Program-made: the position numbers and the translations under genes | The notes under the pieces: generated by a model | Told to the model about the DNA's origin: nothing | The model's input: only the letters and a program-made list of their open reading frames with translations | Database searches by the model: none | Shown here: one piece after another, positions 9,174 to 19,500 of the stretch | Position numbering within the stretch: the stretch's first letter is position 1 | Layout: each line of letters starts with the position of its first letter | NCBI GenBank assembly: GCA_031291445.1 | Contig: JARLJA010000143.1 | Location: 1-64,000, forward strand | Direction: 5' to 3' | Origin: Xanthobacteraceae bacterium | Lineage (GTDB): Bacteria; Pseudomonadota; Alphaproteobacteria; Rhizobiales; Xanthobacteraceae | Length of the DNA stretch: 64,000 nt

Positions 9174-9270
9174 GGAATTCCGCTGACACCTTGCTCATTC
9201 CCCAAATGCTGGCGGCGTCCGACCGCTACCCGATCGGTGCAATGGGTAAGCTGTCCCCCAATTTCCAATG
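9174..9270 (+). repeat. Left island-boundary repeat (IS-end-like)
   Basis: This sequence aligns without gaps to 22312-22408 in direct orientation (offset 13138). The last 34 bases (9237-9270) are identical, including AAGCTGTCCCCCAATTTCC. The preceding ~60 bases match at roughly three quarters of positions. Both copies can be read as related peptides ending GKLSPNFQ, so they derive from a common mobile-element end or its edge. No transposase gene is left. The final ATG of the repeat is the apparent start codon of the truncated gene that follows. Confidence 0.75.
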
Positions 9271-10979
9271 TGGCGGCGCGTGGTTGAATGCTTTGAAGGT
9301 AACATTATCGATCCATTCGAAATTGCGATGCAAAGCGGCCGCGAGCAGTCGGCCATTGTCGAACTGGCGAAGAGGCTCAATCAAAATCTGAATGCATTGA
9401 GAGCCATTAAGGATGTTAGTTTGCCGGTACAAGTGGTTCCCCACCATGCTCCACTTGAAGAAGCTATCGACATTTTCGATCGCATCAACAGCCAGGGCAC
9501 AAAGCTTACCGACGCTGAGCTTGCGCTTACGCACGTCACGGCGAAATGGCCACATGCGCGCCGGGTTCTAAAAGAAAAGATGGAGTTCTGCGCTGCGCAG
9601 AAGTTTGAATTCAATCTCACTTTCATGACGCGCGCTCTTGTGACCGCTGTCACCGGACGCGCACTCTACGAACCGATTCATCCACGGCCCCTAGGGGACT
9701 TGCAAGCCGGCTGGAAGACGCTGAACGGCGTTTTGGACCACCTCATGACCGTGTTGCCAAAGGCTGCGAATATTCATAGCACTGAAGACCTCAATACGAC
9801 CAACGCTCTGATCCCCATGATTGCGTATCTTGCGCGCAACAAGGGAATCTTCCTAAATCAAAAGGCGACTCAACATGCAGTGAACTGGCTTTACGCCGCG
9901 CTGATGTGGGCCCGCTACACCGCGCAGACGGATCAGAGGCTGGAAGCTGACCTATCGATCGTTGCCAAAGACGTGGAGCCTTGGGCCGCTCTTCGCGCAA
10001 ACATCGTTGAGCAGCGCGGCAGGATTGAGGTAAAGCCAGATGACTTCCAGGGGCGTACGGCGCAGCACCCTCTGTACCGCATGCTTTTTATCCTGGCCAA
10101 AGCTCATGGTGCGGTTGACTGGTTCAATGGAGTTCCCCTCGGGAATACGGTAGGCGCATCCTACGCCGTCCATAGCCATCACATCTTTCCTCAATCGCTC
10201 CTGTATCGATCTGGCTTTGATGCGGACAACTATATGCATCGGCAGATGGTAAACGAGATCGCCAATCGGGCATTCCTGACCGCTGCCAGCAACGTTCCGC
10301 TGTCAGATACAGAGCCCGCCGAATATCTGCCGACGATCGAGAGCAAATATCCAGGAGCCCTCGCCCGGCAGTTCATTCCGATGGACCCGGAACTGTGGAA
10401 AGTCTCTCGTTATGCGGATTTTCTTAGTGCACGACGTGAATTGCTCGCAAAAAAGCTGAACGAATATATGGCTGCATTGATCGCCGAACCGGAGGAGATC
10501 AAGCATCGTCCGATCGCGGAGTTGGTCAAGCTTGGCGAAAGCGCGGTCTTGGAGTTCAAAAGCACACTCCAATGGGATGTGGTTCTGAAGCAGCTCAACA
10601 AGGGATTACGAAAGTCGTGTTTAAAAACGATAGCTGCATTCATGAACTCCGAAGGGGGAACGCTCCTCATAGGGGTCGAGGACGACGGCAGCATACTTGG
10701 GCTCGACAAGGACTTAGGCTTGATGGCTCGCAAGATAAATTCGAGCAAACGTTGGTCAATTTGATCAATGACGAGATCGGAGCCGCGTTCAGCCACTACT
10801 ATCGAATCCGTTTTGAATCTGTGAATGAGAAGCTTGTCTGCGTTGTAGAAGCCGACCCAGTAAGCGAGGGGGTATTTGTAAAGGGGGACAAGGGGAAGGA
10901 GTTCTACGTTCGGATTGGTAATACGACCCGATCGCTCGATCCTGCCGATACGGTCGCGTACTTGGCATCGCGTGGGTGA
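9268..10979 (+). pseudogene. GmrSD-like DUF262/DUF1524 nuclease with AlbA_2 domain, 5'-truncated and frameshifted
   Basis: The first frame (9268-10764) opens in mid-domain. Residues ~50-95 match the end of DUF262 (LEEAIDIFDRINSQGTKL), but the N-terminal part with the NTPase/DNase residues is missing, cut exactly at the boundary repeat. Residues ~290-345 carry the DUF1524 HNH motif HSHHIFPQ and IANRAFLT. Residues ~420-475 begin an AlbA_2/Schlafen-type nucleic-acid-binding domain (ESAVLEFKSTLQWD, FMNSEGGTLLIGVEDDG). The rest of that domain (DKFEQTLVNLINDE to LASRG, ending 10979) lies in another frame, so one base was lost, or two gained, near 10715-10730. GmrSD-type enzymes restrict modified phage DNA; this copy is probably inactive unless the shift is a sequencing error. 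Confidence 0.7.
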
Positions 10980-10994
10980 ACTGACGAGCGTCTA

Positions 10995-11762
10995 ATGATT
11001 GCGCCCGAGAACCCGCCCGGCTTCGTAGTGCGCACGGAAGCGCAGAAAGCTGCGTGGGACAACGGGTTTCGGTTGGAGCGTGGCGTTGACGGCGGTTGGC
11101 TTCGCTATGGCTCGACTACGGCGCCCGGCTCAGTCTGGATTGCAGGAGCGGGACCCGGCGGGCTTTGGTTTTTCTCGCTCGATCACTCAGGGGTAGCCGC
11201 GGAGATTGTCTCTGGCGATCAGTCCACGGCTTCCGGGCCTGGTATCGCTACCTTCGTCTTCAAGAACATCGGCGAGCTTCACTCGGCGCTGGGTCGAGTT
11301 TACCGCCTCGCCGTTAGCCTCCCCGACGCCCCCCTTGCGCGTTTCCAGGCCGAGACAGTCGCCCTGCCTCGAACGACGGAAGCCGAGCGGCTGCTAATTC
11401 AGCGCATCGGACAAGACGTATTCCGAGATGCTCTGATGCAGTATTGGCAGGGGCGCTGCCCCCTAACTGGCATCACCGATGAGGCACTCTTGCGCGCCTC
11501 GCATATCGTTCCGTGGTCGGAATGCACGGACCAGCAGCGCCTCGATGTGCACAATGGATTGTTGCTCTCGGCCCTTTGGGATGCGGCGTTCGATCGTGGG
11601 CTGGTCAGCTTCGCTGATGACGGCAGCCCGCTCGCAAGCCCGACGCTGACGGATTTGGCGCGAGCGGCGCTCGGCCTGGAAACCGTGCCCCCGCTGATAG
11701 GGCTCCGGAATGAGCACCGGACAAACCTCGCACGCCACCGCTCCAGATATGGATTCGGGTGA
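10995..11762 (+). CDS. HNH endonuclease (HNH_2 type)
   Basis: The 255-residue protein has an HNH motif at about residues 154-200: CPLTGITDEALLRASHIVPW, then HNGLLLSALWDAAFD. The conserved Cys, the His of SHI, and the downstream Asn and His are present. The N-terminal ~130 residues (GFRLERGVDGGWLRYGSTT) form an unassigned domain, possibly for substrate recognition. It starts 15 bases after the end of the degraded GmrSD/AlbA gene and on the same strand, so the two may once have worked together. Proteins of this kind are often solitary restriction-like nucleases in defence islands; the target is unknown. Confidence 0.75.
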   Translation: MIAPENPPGFVVRTEAQKAAWDNGFRLERGVDGGWLRYGSTTAPGSVWIAGAGPGGLWFFSLDHSGVAAEIVSGDQSTASGPGIATFVFKNIGELHSALGRVYRLAVSLPDAPLARFQAETVALPRTTEAERLLIQRIGQDVFRDALMQYWQGRCPLTGITDEALLRASHIVPWSECTDQQRLDVHNGLLLSALWDAAFDRGLVSFADDGSPLASPTLTDLARAALGLETVPPLIGLRNEHRTNLARHRSRYGFG

Positions 11763-12036
11763 TCGGGACGTAGCGCGATGCCAGGGTAGAGAACCGGCAG
11801 CGGCGGAAATTGACGCCCCGCTCTCACCCTTCCCATAAAAGGAGAATGTTCTTTTTCGTTTGGATTGAAAGTATCTCAATAAAATCAACGCGTTGAGGTC
11901 GCCGGCAAATTCGGAAAAATTCGCGGAAATGGTCAATTTCAGTGGTCTGCTGGATGCTCGGGGCCGCGTCGCAGCATCAACGTCTCCGCTTCCCAGTCCC
12001 GTTGTCTGTCATCCGCTGGCCAGTCAATAACCGTGA

Positions 12037-12073
12037 TAACCTCGCTTACCGACCATTGGAGGTATCGAGGTTA
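12037..12073. promoter_or_regulatory. Interrupted inverted repeat upstream of zorA
   Basis: TAACCTCG (12037-12044) and CGAGGTTA (12066-12073) are perfect inverted arms with a second inner pair TACC/GGTA (12047-12050, 12061-12064). This could be an operator or an RNA stem in the zor leader. The rest of the 460-base gap 11763-12222 holds an AT-rich patch near 11840-11920, a GAGCCC/GGGCTC stem near 12149-12166 and no gene I can support. Confidence 0.4.
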
Positions 12074-12191
12074 CGGGGGTTATCGCCCGCTACAGCGAGG
12101 CTGACCGCACCGTCCAACAATTCTTGGGGGTCTTCATCGCCGGCGAGAGAGCCCAGTGACGGGCTCAAGCCCAGTTGTGTTGGATGCCCGC

Positions 12192-12209
12192 CACACGTAT
12201 TTTCGTGTG
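12192..12209 (+). promoter_or_regulatory. Hairpin just before the zorA start
   Basis: CACACG-TATTTT-CGTGTG is a perfect six-pair stem ending 13 bases before the zorA GTG. It could influence translation of zorA by presenting or masking the adjacent G-rich ribosome-binding region. Confidence 0.3.
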
Positions 12210-12222
12210 ATGCACAGGGGGG

Positions 12223-14214
12223 GTGAAGGTGGGTTTTCTCGGTTCAGCGTTTTTTTGGCGTGGCTGGTTCCGTATGGCGCTCTTCTGGGGCAGCTTCACG
12301 GCCACTCTAGTCGCATTGGCCAAAGTTGCTCCCTCATCAGATTGGAATCACGTTCTCGATGTATTGCATGAAGTCAGCAGCGGCAACATCGAGCACGTTG
12401 CAGAGCGGAGCTTCGCATTTGCGCTTTCGTCCGGGATCGGTCAGATAGCCGTCGCGCTCGCTGTTGCCTTCCTGGCCTCTCACGTACTTCTGCTCCGAGC
12501 CACCCTGAGGGGCGTCCGTGGTTTTCTTGGACGTCAGGGTGATCTTGCGGGCTTCGCGCAGGCTTTCGACCGAATTTCCGGCCGACTGGAGCGGAACGCG
12601 GTGGTCGGCCATGGATGGCGGCAGTTCTCGGCTACACTCATCCGAGAAGATAACGTCGTTCGGTACACCGTCCGGCCTCAAACGTACATCAATCTGGCTG
12701 ATGCTCGCGGTCAGCTCTTCGGACTCAAGATGATGAGCTCGATCCCGGGCTACTTCGTCGGGCTCGGGCTCCTCTTGACGTTTATCGGACTCGTGCTGGC
12801 GTTGAATCGGGCGGCAGGTAGTACCGCCGCAGGGTCAGCTGAAGCCATGACCGCTTCTCTGAACGAATTGCTTGCTGCGGCCACGTTCAAGTTCTCGACT
12901 TCGATCGCCGGCTTGGGGGCGTCGTTAGGATTGTCCCTGACATTTCGAGCCTACCAAATCTGGATCGAAGGCGCATTCGAGGGGCTTGCGCGCTCGATCG
13001 AGCAGCGGATGATTTTTTCTCCTCCGCAGCGTACCGCAGAAGAATCGCGTCAGATACTTGCTGCGCAACGGGATCAGTTGAAGGAAATAAACAGCGAACG
13101 CTTCTTTGCGCGTCTCGGAGAGACTGTGGCTCCGGCACTTGGGAATGCAATAACGGCAGCCGTCGGGCCTCTTTCCGACCGGCTTGAGCGGACCACGGAA
13201 GAACTCGCCCGCACCTCCCGGACGGGTGCCGACAGCTTGGTTCAAAGCTTCGTCGAGCGACTTGACCAAGGCGCAAGCCGCGAAATGAAAGAGATAGTTG
13301 GCACGCTCAAGAGCCTTCGCGACTCGCTGGATAGAACACAACTCAACCTGTCGGGTTCAGGCCAGGACTTTTCTAGCAAGCTAACGGAAGCAGCGGAGGC
13401 AATCGGCACGGTGCTCGCCAAAGCGAGTGAGAACCTGAGTGGTTCAGCAGCCGATGTCGCAAAGTCAGTTCAGGCCGGTCTTGCTCAGGTAATACAAGGT
13501 CTCGAAGCGCAATCTACGGGGTTTGGCAATACGCTTGCGGAGCTCCAGAAGCGGCTTGCCGATCAGGTGGAGGAAAGCACTCGGCGATCTGTCACCGCGG
13601 GAGAAGAAGCAGCTGCGGCCGTGCATGCCGGTATAGATGAAGTCGTCGCAGTGCTGCGGCGCGACATTGCCGCTCTTTCGGATACACTCCGATCAGTCGC
13701 ATCTGCTCTGTCCGGGCAAACTACGCAAATCGAAACTATCAGCAATCGTTCGCGAGATACGGCCGACGCATTCAGCCGGATGGCGACCGACGTGCGCGCG
13801 GCAAGCCAACCGCTCTTGACGCACTCAGCCCGAGTCGCCGACTCGACGGAGCGCATGAGTGCGTCCATAGCCGACTCAGTGGAGGCGCTTTCGACTACTC
13901 AGGAAGCTGCTGACAAAGTTGCGGAGAAGCTTTCCGCCCATGTCGATCAGATCGCACGGGTTTGGGAGCAGTATGAAGCGCGGTTCAAATCGGTTGACGA
14001 AGACCTCGGCAAGGCCGCAGACCGCTTTCACGACGAAGTATCCCGGCATCAGGAGGCGATGCGTGAATTCGTCAAGCAAATCGACGACCATACCGGAGCG
14101 ATCCTGGGCAAAATCAACTCTGCGGTCGGAAACCTATCTGAAAGCGTGGAGACCCTCCACGAAACGTTGGATAGCTTCTTGCAAGCGATGACCACGCGAG
14201 AGCCTGCCGAGTAA
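12223..14214 (+). CDS. zorA: Zorya motor subunit ZorA (MotA/TolQ/ExbB-like)
   Basis: This is the inner-membrane stator-like component of the Zorya anti-phage system. Four hydrophobic segments are visible (about residues 18-34, 69-91, 173-194 and 221-241), with the TM3-TM4 pair matching the MotA/TolQ/ExbB fold (SSIPGYFVGLGLLLTFIGLVL). Residues ~290-663 form a long hydrophilic Ser/Ala/Glu-rich, coiled-coil-like cytoplasmic tail, the hallmark of ZorA and the part thought to pass the signal to the effectors. Length 663 is near the family norm. The start is a GTG preceded by AGGGGGG; an ATG at 12274 would shorten it by 17 residues. zorB follows after six bases. Confidence 0.85.
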   Translation: MKVGFLGSAFFWRGWFRMALFWGSFTATLVALAKVAPSSDWNHVLDVLHEVSSGNIEHVAERSFAFALSSGIGQIAVALAVAFLASHVLLLRATLRGVRGFLGRQGDLAGFAQAFDRISGRLERNAVVGHGWRQFSATLIREDNVVRYTVRPQTYINLADARGQLFGLKMMSSIPGYFVGLGLLLTFIGLVLALNRAAGSTAAGSAEAMTASLNELLAAATFKFSTSIAGLGASLGLSLTFRAYQIWIEGAFEGLARSIEQRMIFSPPQRTAEESRQILAAQRDQLKEINSERFFARLGETVAPALGNAITAAVGPLSDRLERTTEELARTSRTGADSLVQSFVERLDQGASREMKEIVGTLKSLRDSLDRTQLNLSGSGQDFSSKLTEAAEAIGTVLAKASENLSGSAADVAKSVQAGLAQVIQGLEAQSTGFGNTLAELQKRLADQVEESTRRSVTAGEEAAAAVHAGIDEVVAVLRRDIAALSDTLRSVASALSGQTTQIETISNRSRDTADAFSRMATDVRAASQPLLTHSARVADSTERMSASIADSVEALSTTQEAADKVAEKLSAHVDQIARVWEQYEARFKSVDEDLGKAADRFHDEVSRHQEAMREFVKQIDDHTGAILGKINSAVGNLSESVETLHETLDSFLQAMTTREPAE

Positions 14215-14220
14215 GACGAC

Positions 14221-15120
14221 ATGACCTACCACGATGCAGCTTCCGAACCACCGTCTGAAGGTTCTTCGGACGCGCATGGGGATGGCGAAAACTACTTCAT
14301 CTCGATGACGGACATGATGGTGGGCATGTTGTTCATCTTCATCATCCTGTTGATGAGCTTTGCTCTTCTATTCCGCCAGCAGACCGACGTTCAGGTAGCT
14401 AAGACAAAGGTGCAATCCAAGAAGATCGAAGTTGCTGAGTCGGTAGGACGAGAGCTTGACGAGACAGAATTGCGGATTCGGAAGCGGCTCGATGAAATTC
14501 GCGAGGCCAGCGAGCTGCGTTTGCGCCTCCTTACAGAAATTCGGAACCAACTGAGTCGGGAAGGCCTGATAGTTGAGATATCGCCGTCGGGCGATGTCCT
14601 CCGCTTGACGGAGGCGGCGGTGCAGTTTCCGGTCAATAATTTTGCTCTCCTTGGGGACGCAAAGAAAAACGTCGGAAAGATTGCGCGCGTGTTGTCTCGG
14701 GTGCTGCCTGCTTATTCAATCTGCCCACATTCGCGCGTGCAGTCGGCGTGTCGGACGCCTGATCAAGCATCGGTCGAAACCGTATTCATTGAAGGGCACA
14801 CCGATGAGACTGGCAACGATGATCAGAATTGGTCGCTGTCGGCTCAGCGTGCAGCCAGCACCTATCGTGAGCTTACAGCGGTGGCGCCAGAACTTCGCAA
14901 GATAGTCAATCGTCGCGAAGAGGAGATTCTATCGATTTCAGGTTATTCATCGACGCGCCCAATTGATCCTTCGGGTTCTCCGGTCGCTTGGAGCAGAAAT
15001 CGAAGGATCGATTTGCGTTTCGTTATGGATACGGATCCGAGATCCGGGTTGGAAGAGGTGCGATCCCTGCTTCAGAGGATGAGGGCCGCAATTCAGGAGC
15101 TGAAGGGGCGGACCGAATGA
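14221..15120 (+). CDS. zorB: Zorya motor subunit ZorB (MotB/OmpA-like)
   Basis: The 299-residue protein pairs with ZorA to form the proton-driven complex anchored to peptidoglycan. It has a short cytosolic N-terminus, one transmembrane helix at about residues 33-51, and Asp31 in SMTDMMVG at the position of the ion-carrying Asp of MotB. A linker with charged heptad-like sequence follows, then an OmpA/MotB domain (about residues 165-275) with FIEGHTDETG, WSLSAQRA and the closing SRNRRIDLRF. Its TGA overlaps the ATG of zorC in ATGA, so the two are translationally coupled. Confidence 0.88.
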   Translation: MTYHDAASEPPSEGSSDAHGDGENYFISMTDMMVGMLFIFIILLMSFALLFRQQTDVQVAKTKVQSKKIEVAESVGRELDETELRIRKRLDEIREASELRLRLLTEIRNQLSREGLIVEISPSGDVLRLTEAAVQFPVNNFALLGDAKKNVGKIARVLSRVLPAYSICPHSRVQSACRTPDQASVETVFIEGHTDETGNDDQNWSLSAQRAASTYRELTAVAPELRKIVNRREEEILSISGYSSTRPIDPSGSPVAWSRNRRIDLRFVMDTDPRSGLEEVRSLLQRMRAAIQELKGRTE

Positions 15121-16508
15121 GCTTTCGCGCTGCTTTCGCATCTGGAACGGTGCCTCTTCTTCCGATGCCCGAAACAACATCGGTAGGGCGGCTTGTTTCG
15201 GCTCTTTCGGCAGTGTCTGATGGCGCAGCTGCGAAACCTGCCCTAGACCTCAACGTGGTGGCGGACAGGTTCGTCCATCAGGTCGGACGTGGCCATGAGC
15301 CGACCGTCGGTGACTGGAATAAGATCATCTGGTGCATCTGGACGACGGAACCGGCCATAGCGGACCATGATAACGCCCTTGATGCGGTGCTTGCACGGGT
15401 GGCTCGGATGCGCCGCAAGCGTCCCTATCGTCAGCTTGCTTCTGTGTACTTGACCGAGTTTGCGCCAGATCGGCCACGGCTTGACCGCATATCGTACGTC
15501 CTTAGCAGTTTTGCGCCCGTCGCGGGAGAACCTTGGACTAGTCTCGGCGCTCGATATGACCTGTTCAATGGGGCGGCCCCAATTGTTCAATTGGCGCGGG
15601 TTGCACTCGGCAAGCAAGCGAACGCGCAGGCTTTTCTGGAGCAGATTGGAGTCCCTGGTTCGCTTGCGGGGGGCGGTCTCGCGGGATTCTTGCACGGAGC
15701 CGGACTGACAATTTTGCAAGGCACGCCCATCACTGTAGCTTCGGAGCGGGTTGACATCATCCGGCGGTGGTGTGTCGGACCGGATAGCAAGCTTCTTTTC
15801 CCTGATTGGCGCAAGGAAATGGCTCGCGCGCTGACGTTGCCCTTTGGAAATACGATACCGGTTCAAGCCGATCGCGACCTTATTACCAATTTTCTTGTTG
15901 GACGCTTCGGCGATCCCCGAATCAATCGCGCTGCTTGGATCGGTCTCGACGATGTAGCGGAGATTTTGAAGCGGTGGCTGACCGAGCAGTCCTTGCGGCA
16001 GTTCTTTGATGTGGTCGACAGAATAGCGCCGGACGGCGCTTGGAAGTACAGGCGTAAGTTCTGGCTGGCCTTTCACAACCATGGCCTTATCAAGAACGCC
16101 TGGGTGGTCTTTGGAGAGGATGGCGCTGCGGAGGCGCGACGGGCATTCGGGCGTGAAGCTCTGTTTGGGGTATTCAACAGCTCTGGGCGGAAGAACATTC
16201 AAAAAGGGCATGCCGTGCTTCTACTCGACTTCGGGCAATGCATTGTTGCGGACTGGAGCTACAACGGATTTTGCAATATCTGGCCCAACAACAGTCCAGC
16301 CAAGCCACCAAGCCTTAATTTATCGAGGTACAGCTCGGATGAAGTCAGACGACGTGTACCAACCGAGCGTACCGAACAAAGCCTCACGCGACACGATATA
16401 TTCGGTCATGGCGGCTCTGAGAACTATGTCTGGCAGAATCGCGTCGCTGGCAGATTGCGGGAGTTGACCGGCGTTCGTATCCAGCAATCCGAGTATACTG
16501 TGCGCTGA
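15117..16508 (+). CDS. zorC: Zorya effector ZorC (EH-signature protein)
   Basis: The product is 463 residues, starting MSFRAAFASGTVPLLPMP from the ATG that overlaps the zorB stop; a longer open frame to 14988 merely overlaps zorB. In the second half sequences such as WLAFHNHGLIKNAWVVFG, FNSSGRKNIQKGHAVLLLDF and WSYNGFCNIW are as expected for the EH_Signature domain that defines ZorC of type I Zorya. ZorC is reported to act in the cytosol with ZorD after the motor complex is triggered. The family call rests on gene order plus general resemblance; I cannot verify the domain by search. Confidence 0.75.
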   Translation: MSFRAAFASGTVPLLPMPETTSVGRLVSALSAVSDGAAAKPALDLNVVADRFVHQVGRGHEPTVGDWNKIIWCIWTTEPAIADHDNALDAVLARVARMRRKRPYRQLASVYLTEFAPDRPRLDRISYVLSSFAPVAGEPWTSLGARYDLFNGAAPIVQLARVALGKQANAQAFLEQIGVPGSLAGGGLAGFLHGAGLTILQGTPITVASERVDIIRRWCVGPDSKLLFPDWRKEMARALTLPFGNTIPVQADRDLITNFLVGRFGDPRINRAAWIGLDDVAEILKRWLTEQSLRQFFDVVDRIAPDGAWKYRRKFWLAFHNHGLIKNAWVVFGEDGAAEARRAFGREALFGVFNSSGRKNIQKGHAVLLLDFGQCIVADWSYNGFCNIWPNNSPAKPPSLNLSRYSSDEVRRRVPTERTEQSLTRHDIFGHGGSENYVWQNRVAGRLRELTGVRIQQSEYTVR

Positions 16509-16509
16509 G

Positions 16510-19500
16510 ATGACGGTGCTTTTCAAAACCGAGTTCACGCAGGAAGGCGTTTGTGTTCGGGCTCTGGACAAGCGCAGCTTTGGCCGGGTGCGTAACATTC
16601 CACGCCAGAACTGGCCTATAGCCGGCCTGGATCGGGAGTCGCTGCTGGAATTAGAGTCTCTGGTTGAGAGCGGCGCCGCTAAATCGACTGACCTGGAGGT
16701 CTGGGTAACATCGGACGAGGCCGCATCGTTTTCAGATCGCGTTTGCAAGGCGCTCGGATTTCCACCTCCCGCTCCGCTCGGGTTGTCGGTTTCCTTGGAC
16801 GGAAGAATCGAGAACCCTCAGGGCGTGCTGAAGCTCCGTTGGACCGACAAGTTCGGGAGTGAGGTGCGGCCGAAACGGGCCGGCTTACTGTTGCAATGGG
16901 GAGAGCAGGGTGGCCGGCTCACTCCCAAGTTGCTTCGCCTCGTCGAAGCGGTCGACGCGTACAATGTGACAGTCGGGCGCGAGTTCGAGCAGCGTGTGTC
17001 TTCCTGGCTTCCGGTGCAGGACACGTTAAAGAAACTCACGGGAGCGGAGGTGCAACGAGACGGGTTCTTGGAAACATTCACATTGTATCAGGCCGCCGCC
17101 TTTGGCCTCGATGTTCGCGAGACTTCAAATGGAGTGGATTTTGCTCCCGTACTCATGAGCCGGAACCGGGCGTTTGCATTACAGGATGACGAACCGTTTG
17201 GTGCCACCGAAAGTCTGACAGAATTGGACGCCTCCGCGTCAAATGAACCCCAGGCGCCGGATGGCTGGAACGAGGCTCTACTGTCCGCCGAAGATCAGCG
17301 CTCGTTTGTTATACAAGCAGTCGATGGGGCTGGTCCGGCGAGAGATGCGTATCAGGTCGGTCGCAATCGCTTTGTTTTGATTGATCCAGCGCTGAAGCGC
17401 GCGCTTGATGTCGTTAAGGAGAAACGAAAGGGCTCGGAAGAGGAGCGGCGCGCGTTCGTTCGAAATCCTCGGGCGGCCATTGCTCACGCACTGGAAAGCG
17501 CCGATGACGCCGCCGCGGCCGGACAATTGTTCGTTGAGACCAAACACTATTCAGATCGTGTGGAAGGGCTAGGGCTGTGGGAGCGTCCAAAACTGCCCTG
17601 GTTGACGCGCCGTCCGAATGCGTGGCTGCCCGAAGCGGGCTGGATCGGCGACGGGCCGGTGTCGGAACTGGCGCCTCTGAGCGCGGAAGAGCTTGCACAG
17701 GTTGAGAGGGATATTCACACGGCCGAGATACGAGGCGACGCACACGTCGTCATTCGTGGCTGTCCTGTTCCAATCGACTCTGCTCCGGAGGTGCTGGCCG
17801 AAGAACGCCACCGGTCAGCGACCTCTCCGCAGGAAGACGCCTCAACGTCGGGAGGTTCCCAGACTCAAGACGACAGCAAGGATCCTAAGCAGCGACTAGT
17901 CTTGCTGATCAAGAAGACAAACTTTGATGGAGTCGAGTACGAACTCGGACTGAGACAACGGTCGGCGCTGATCGACGCCGATGCACCGCCTGCGGCGCGG
18001 ATGGGCTCAACTCCTCTCAAAGCCCATCAATTGGAGGGCTTCAGGTGGCTGGTCCAAACTTGGAGATCTGGCTGGCCGGGGGTTCTCCTCGCCGATGACA
18101 TGGGGCTGGGCAAAACGTACCAAGCGCTGGCATTTCTGGCCTGGCACAAGGCAAATGCGTTGGTATTGCGCGCTCAGGGCGCAACTCATGGGCCATACCT
18201 TATCGTCGCACCGACGGCTTTGCTTAGGAATTGGGAAAAGGAAAGTCTCGACCGACTTTCAGAGCTTGGGTTAGGGCGGCGGATGGACGCCTATGGCAGT
18301 GCGCTCAAGCGGCTCAAACTATCGCGCTCCGAAGTTGACAATGACCAGGATACCCTCGACGTCGCTCAGCTTCGCGAAGCCGACTGGATTTTGACCACCT
18401 ATGAGACCTTGACCGATCATGAACGATCGTTCGCACGAATCGCCTATCCTGTCGTCATTTTCGACGAGATGCAAAAAATAAAGTCGCCGGATACGCTTAA
18501 TACAAAGGCGGCAAAGGCGCTGAATGCCGACTTTGTCATTGGCTTAACCGGGACTCCCATCGAAAACAGAATGGAAGATCTTTGGTGCTTGTATGATCGG
18601 TTAATTCCGGGCTTCTTGGGTGATCTGAAGAGCTTTTCAAGAACGTTCCAGCAGGCGAGACCGGAAAAGCTGAGCGAACTGAAGCGAATGCTCGATACTC
18701 CCCTGCAGGCGGCTCCGCCGGTGATGAAGCGCCGTATGAAGGTTGATATCCTGGAGGGGCTTCCGACGAAGCAAGAGAAGAAGTATCCGGTCGAGATGCC
18801 TGCAGAACAAGCTCAGGCGTATCGAGAATTAATTCAAGAGGCTCGTGGCAGCGGCGATAGATCCCGTGGCTTCATGCTGAAAGTCCTGCATGGAATGCGC
18901 GGTATTTCGCTGCATCCGCAGGACCCATCTTCTGTAGATGTTACGAGCAAGTCTCGATTTGACATGTTCGTGGGCGAGTCCGCTCGCCTGTCGACCGCGG
19001 TCGGACTGCTCGAACAAATTGCGAGCCGAAACGAGAAGGCTTTGCTCTTCATCGAGAGCCTGGCCATGCAGGAGGTGCTTGCGCGGGGGCTCGCCATATC
19101 CTTCGGGCTAGACAGAAAGCCCGCGATTATCAATGGCTCGACGCCTGGTGAGCGTCGATTGGCGATCGTCGAGATCTTTGAGCGCTCAGGAGATGGCTTC
19201 GGAGTGCTGATTCTCTCCCCGAAAGCCGCCGGCGTTGGTTTGAATATCACCGCTGCCAATCATGTCATTCACCTGAGCAGGTGGTGGAATCCCGCCGTTG
19301 AGGATCAGTGCAATGATCGAGTATATCGGATTGGACAAACCAAGCCGGTCAGTATCCACATCCCGATGGCGACCCATCCGCAGTTGCCTAGCGAGTCCTT
19401 TGATGAAGTGCTGGACAAATTGCTTGAGGCCAAGCGCAGTTTGTCGCGGGACATGCTAACGCCGCCGACAAGCGATAGCGACATTGAGAGCTTGTTTGGC

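Noticed and set aside
11942-12226. 94-codon frame upstream of zorA
   Set aside because: No protein-like composition or ribosome-binding site; it covers the leader stems.
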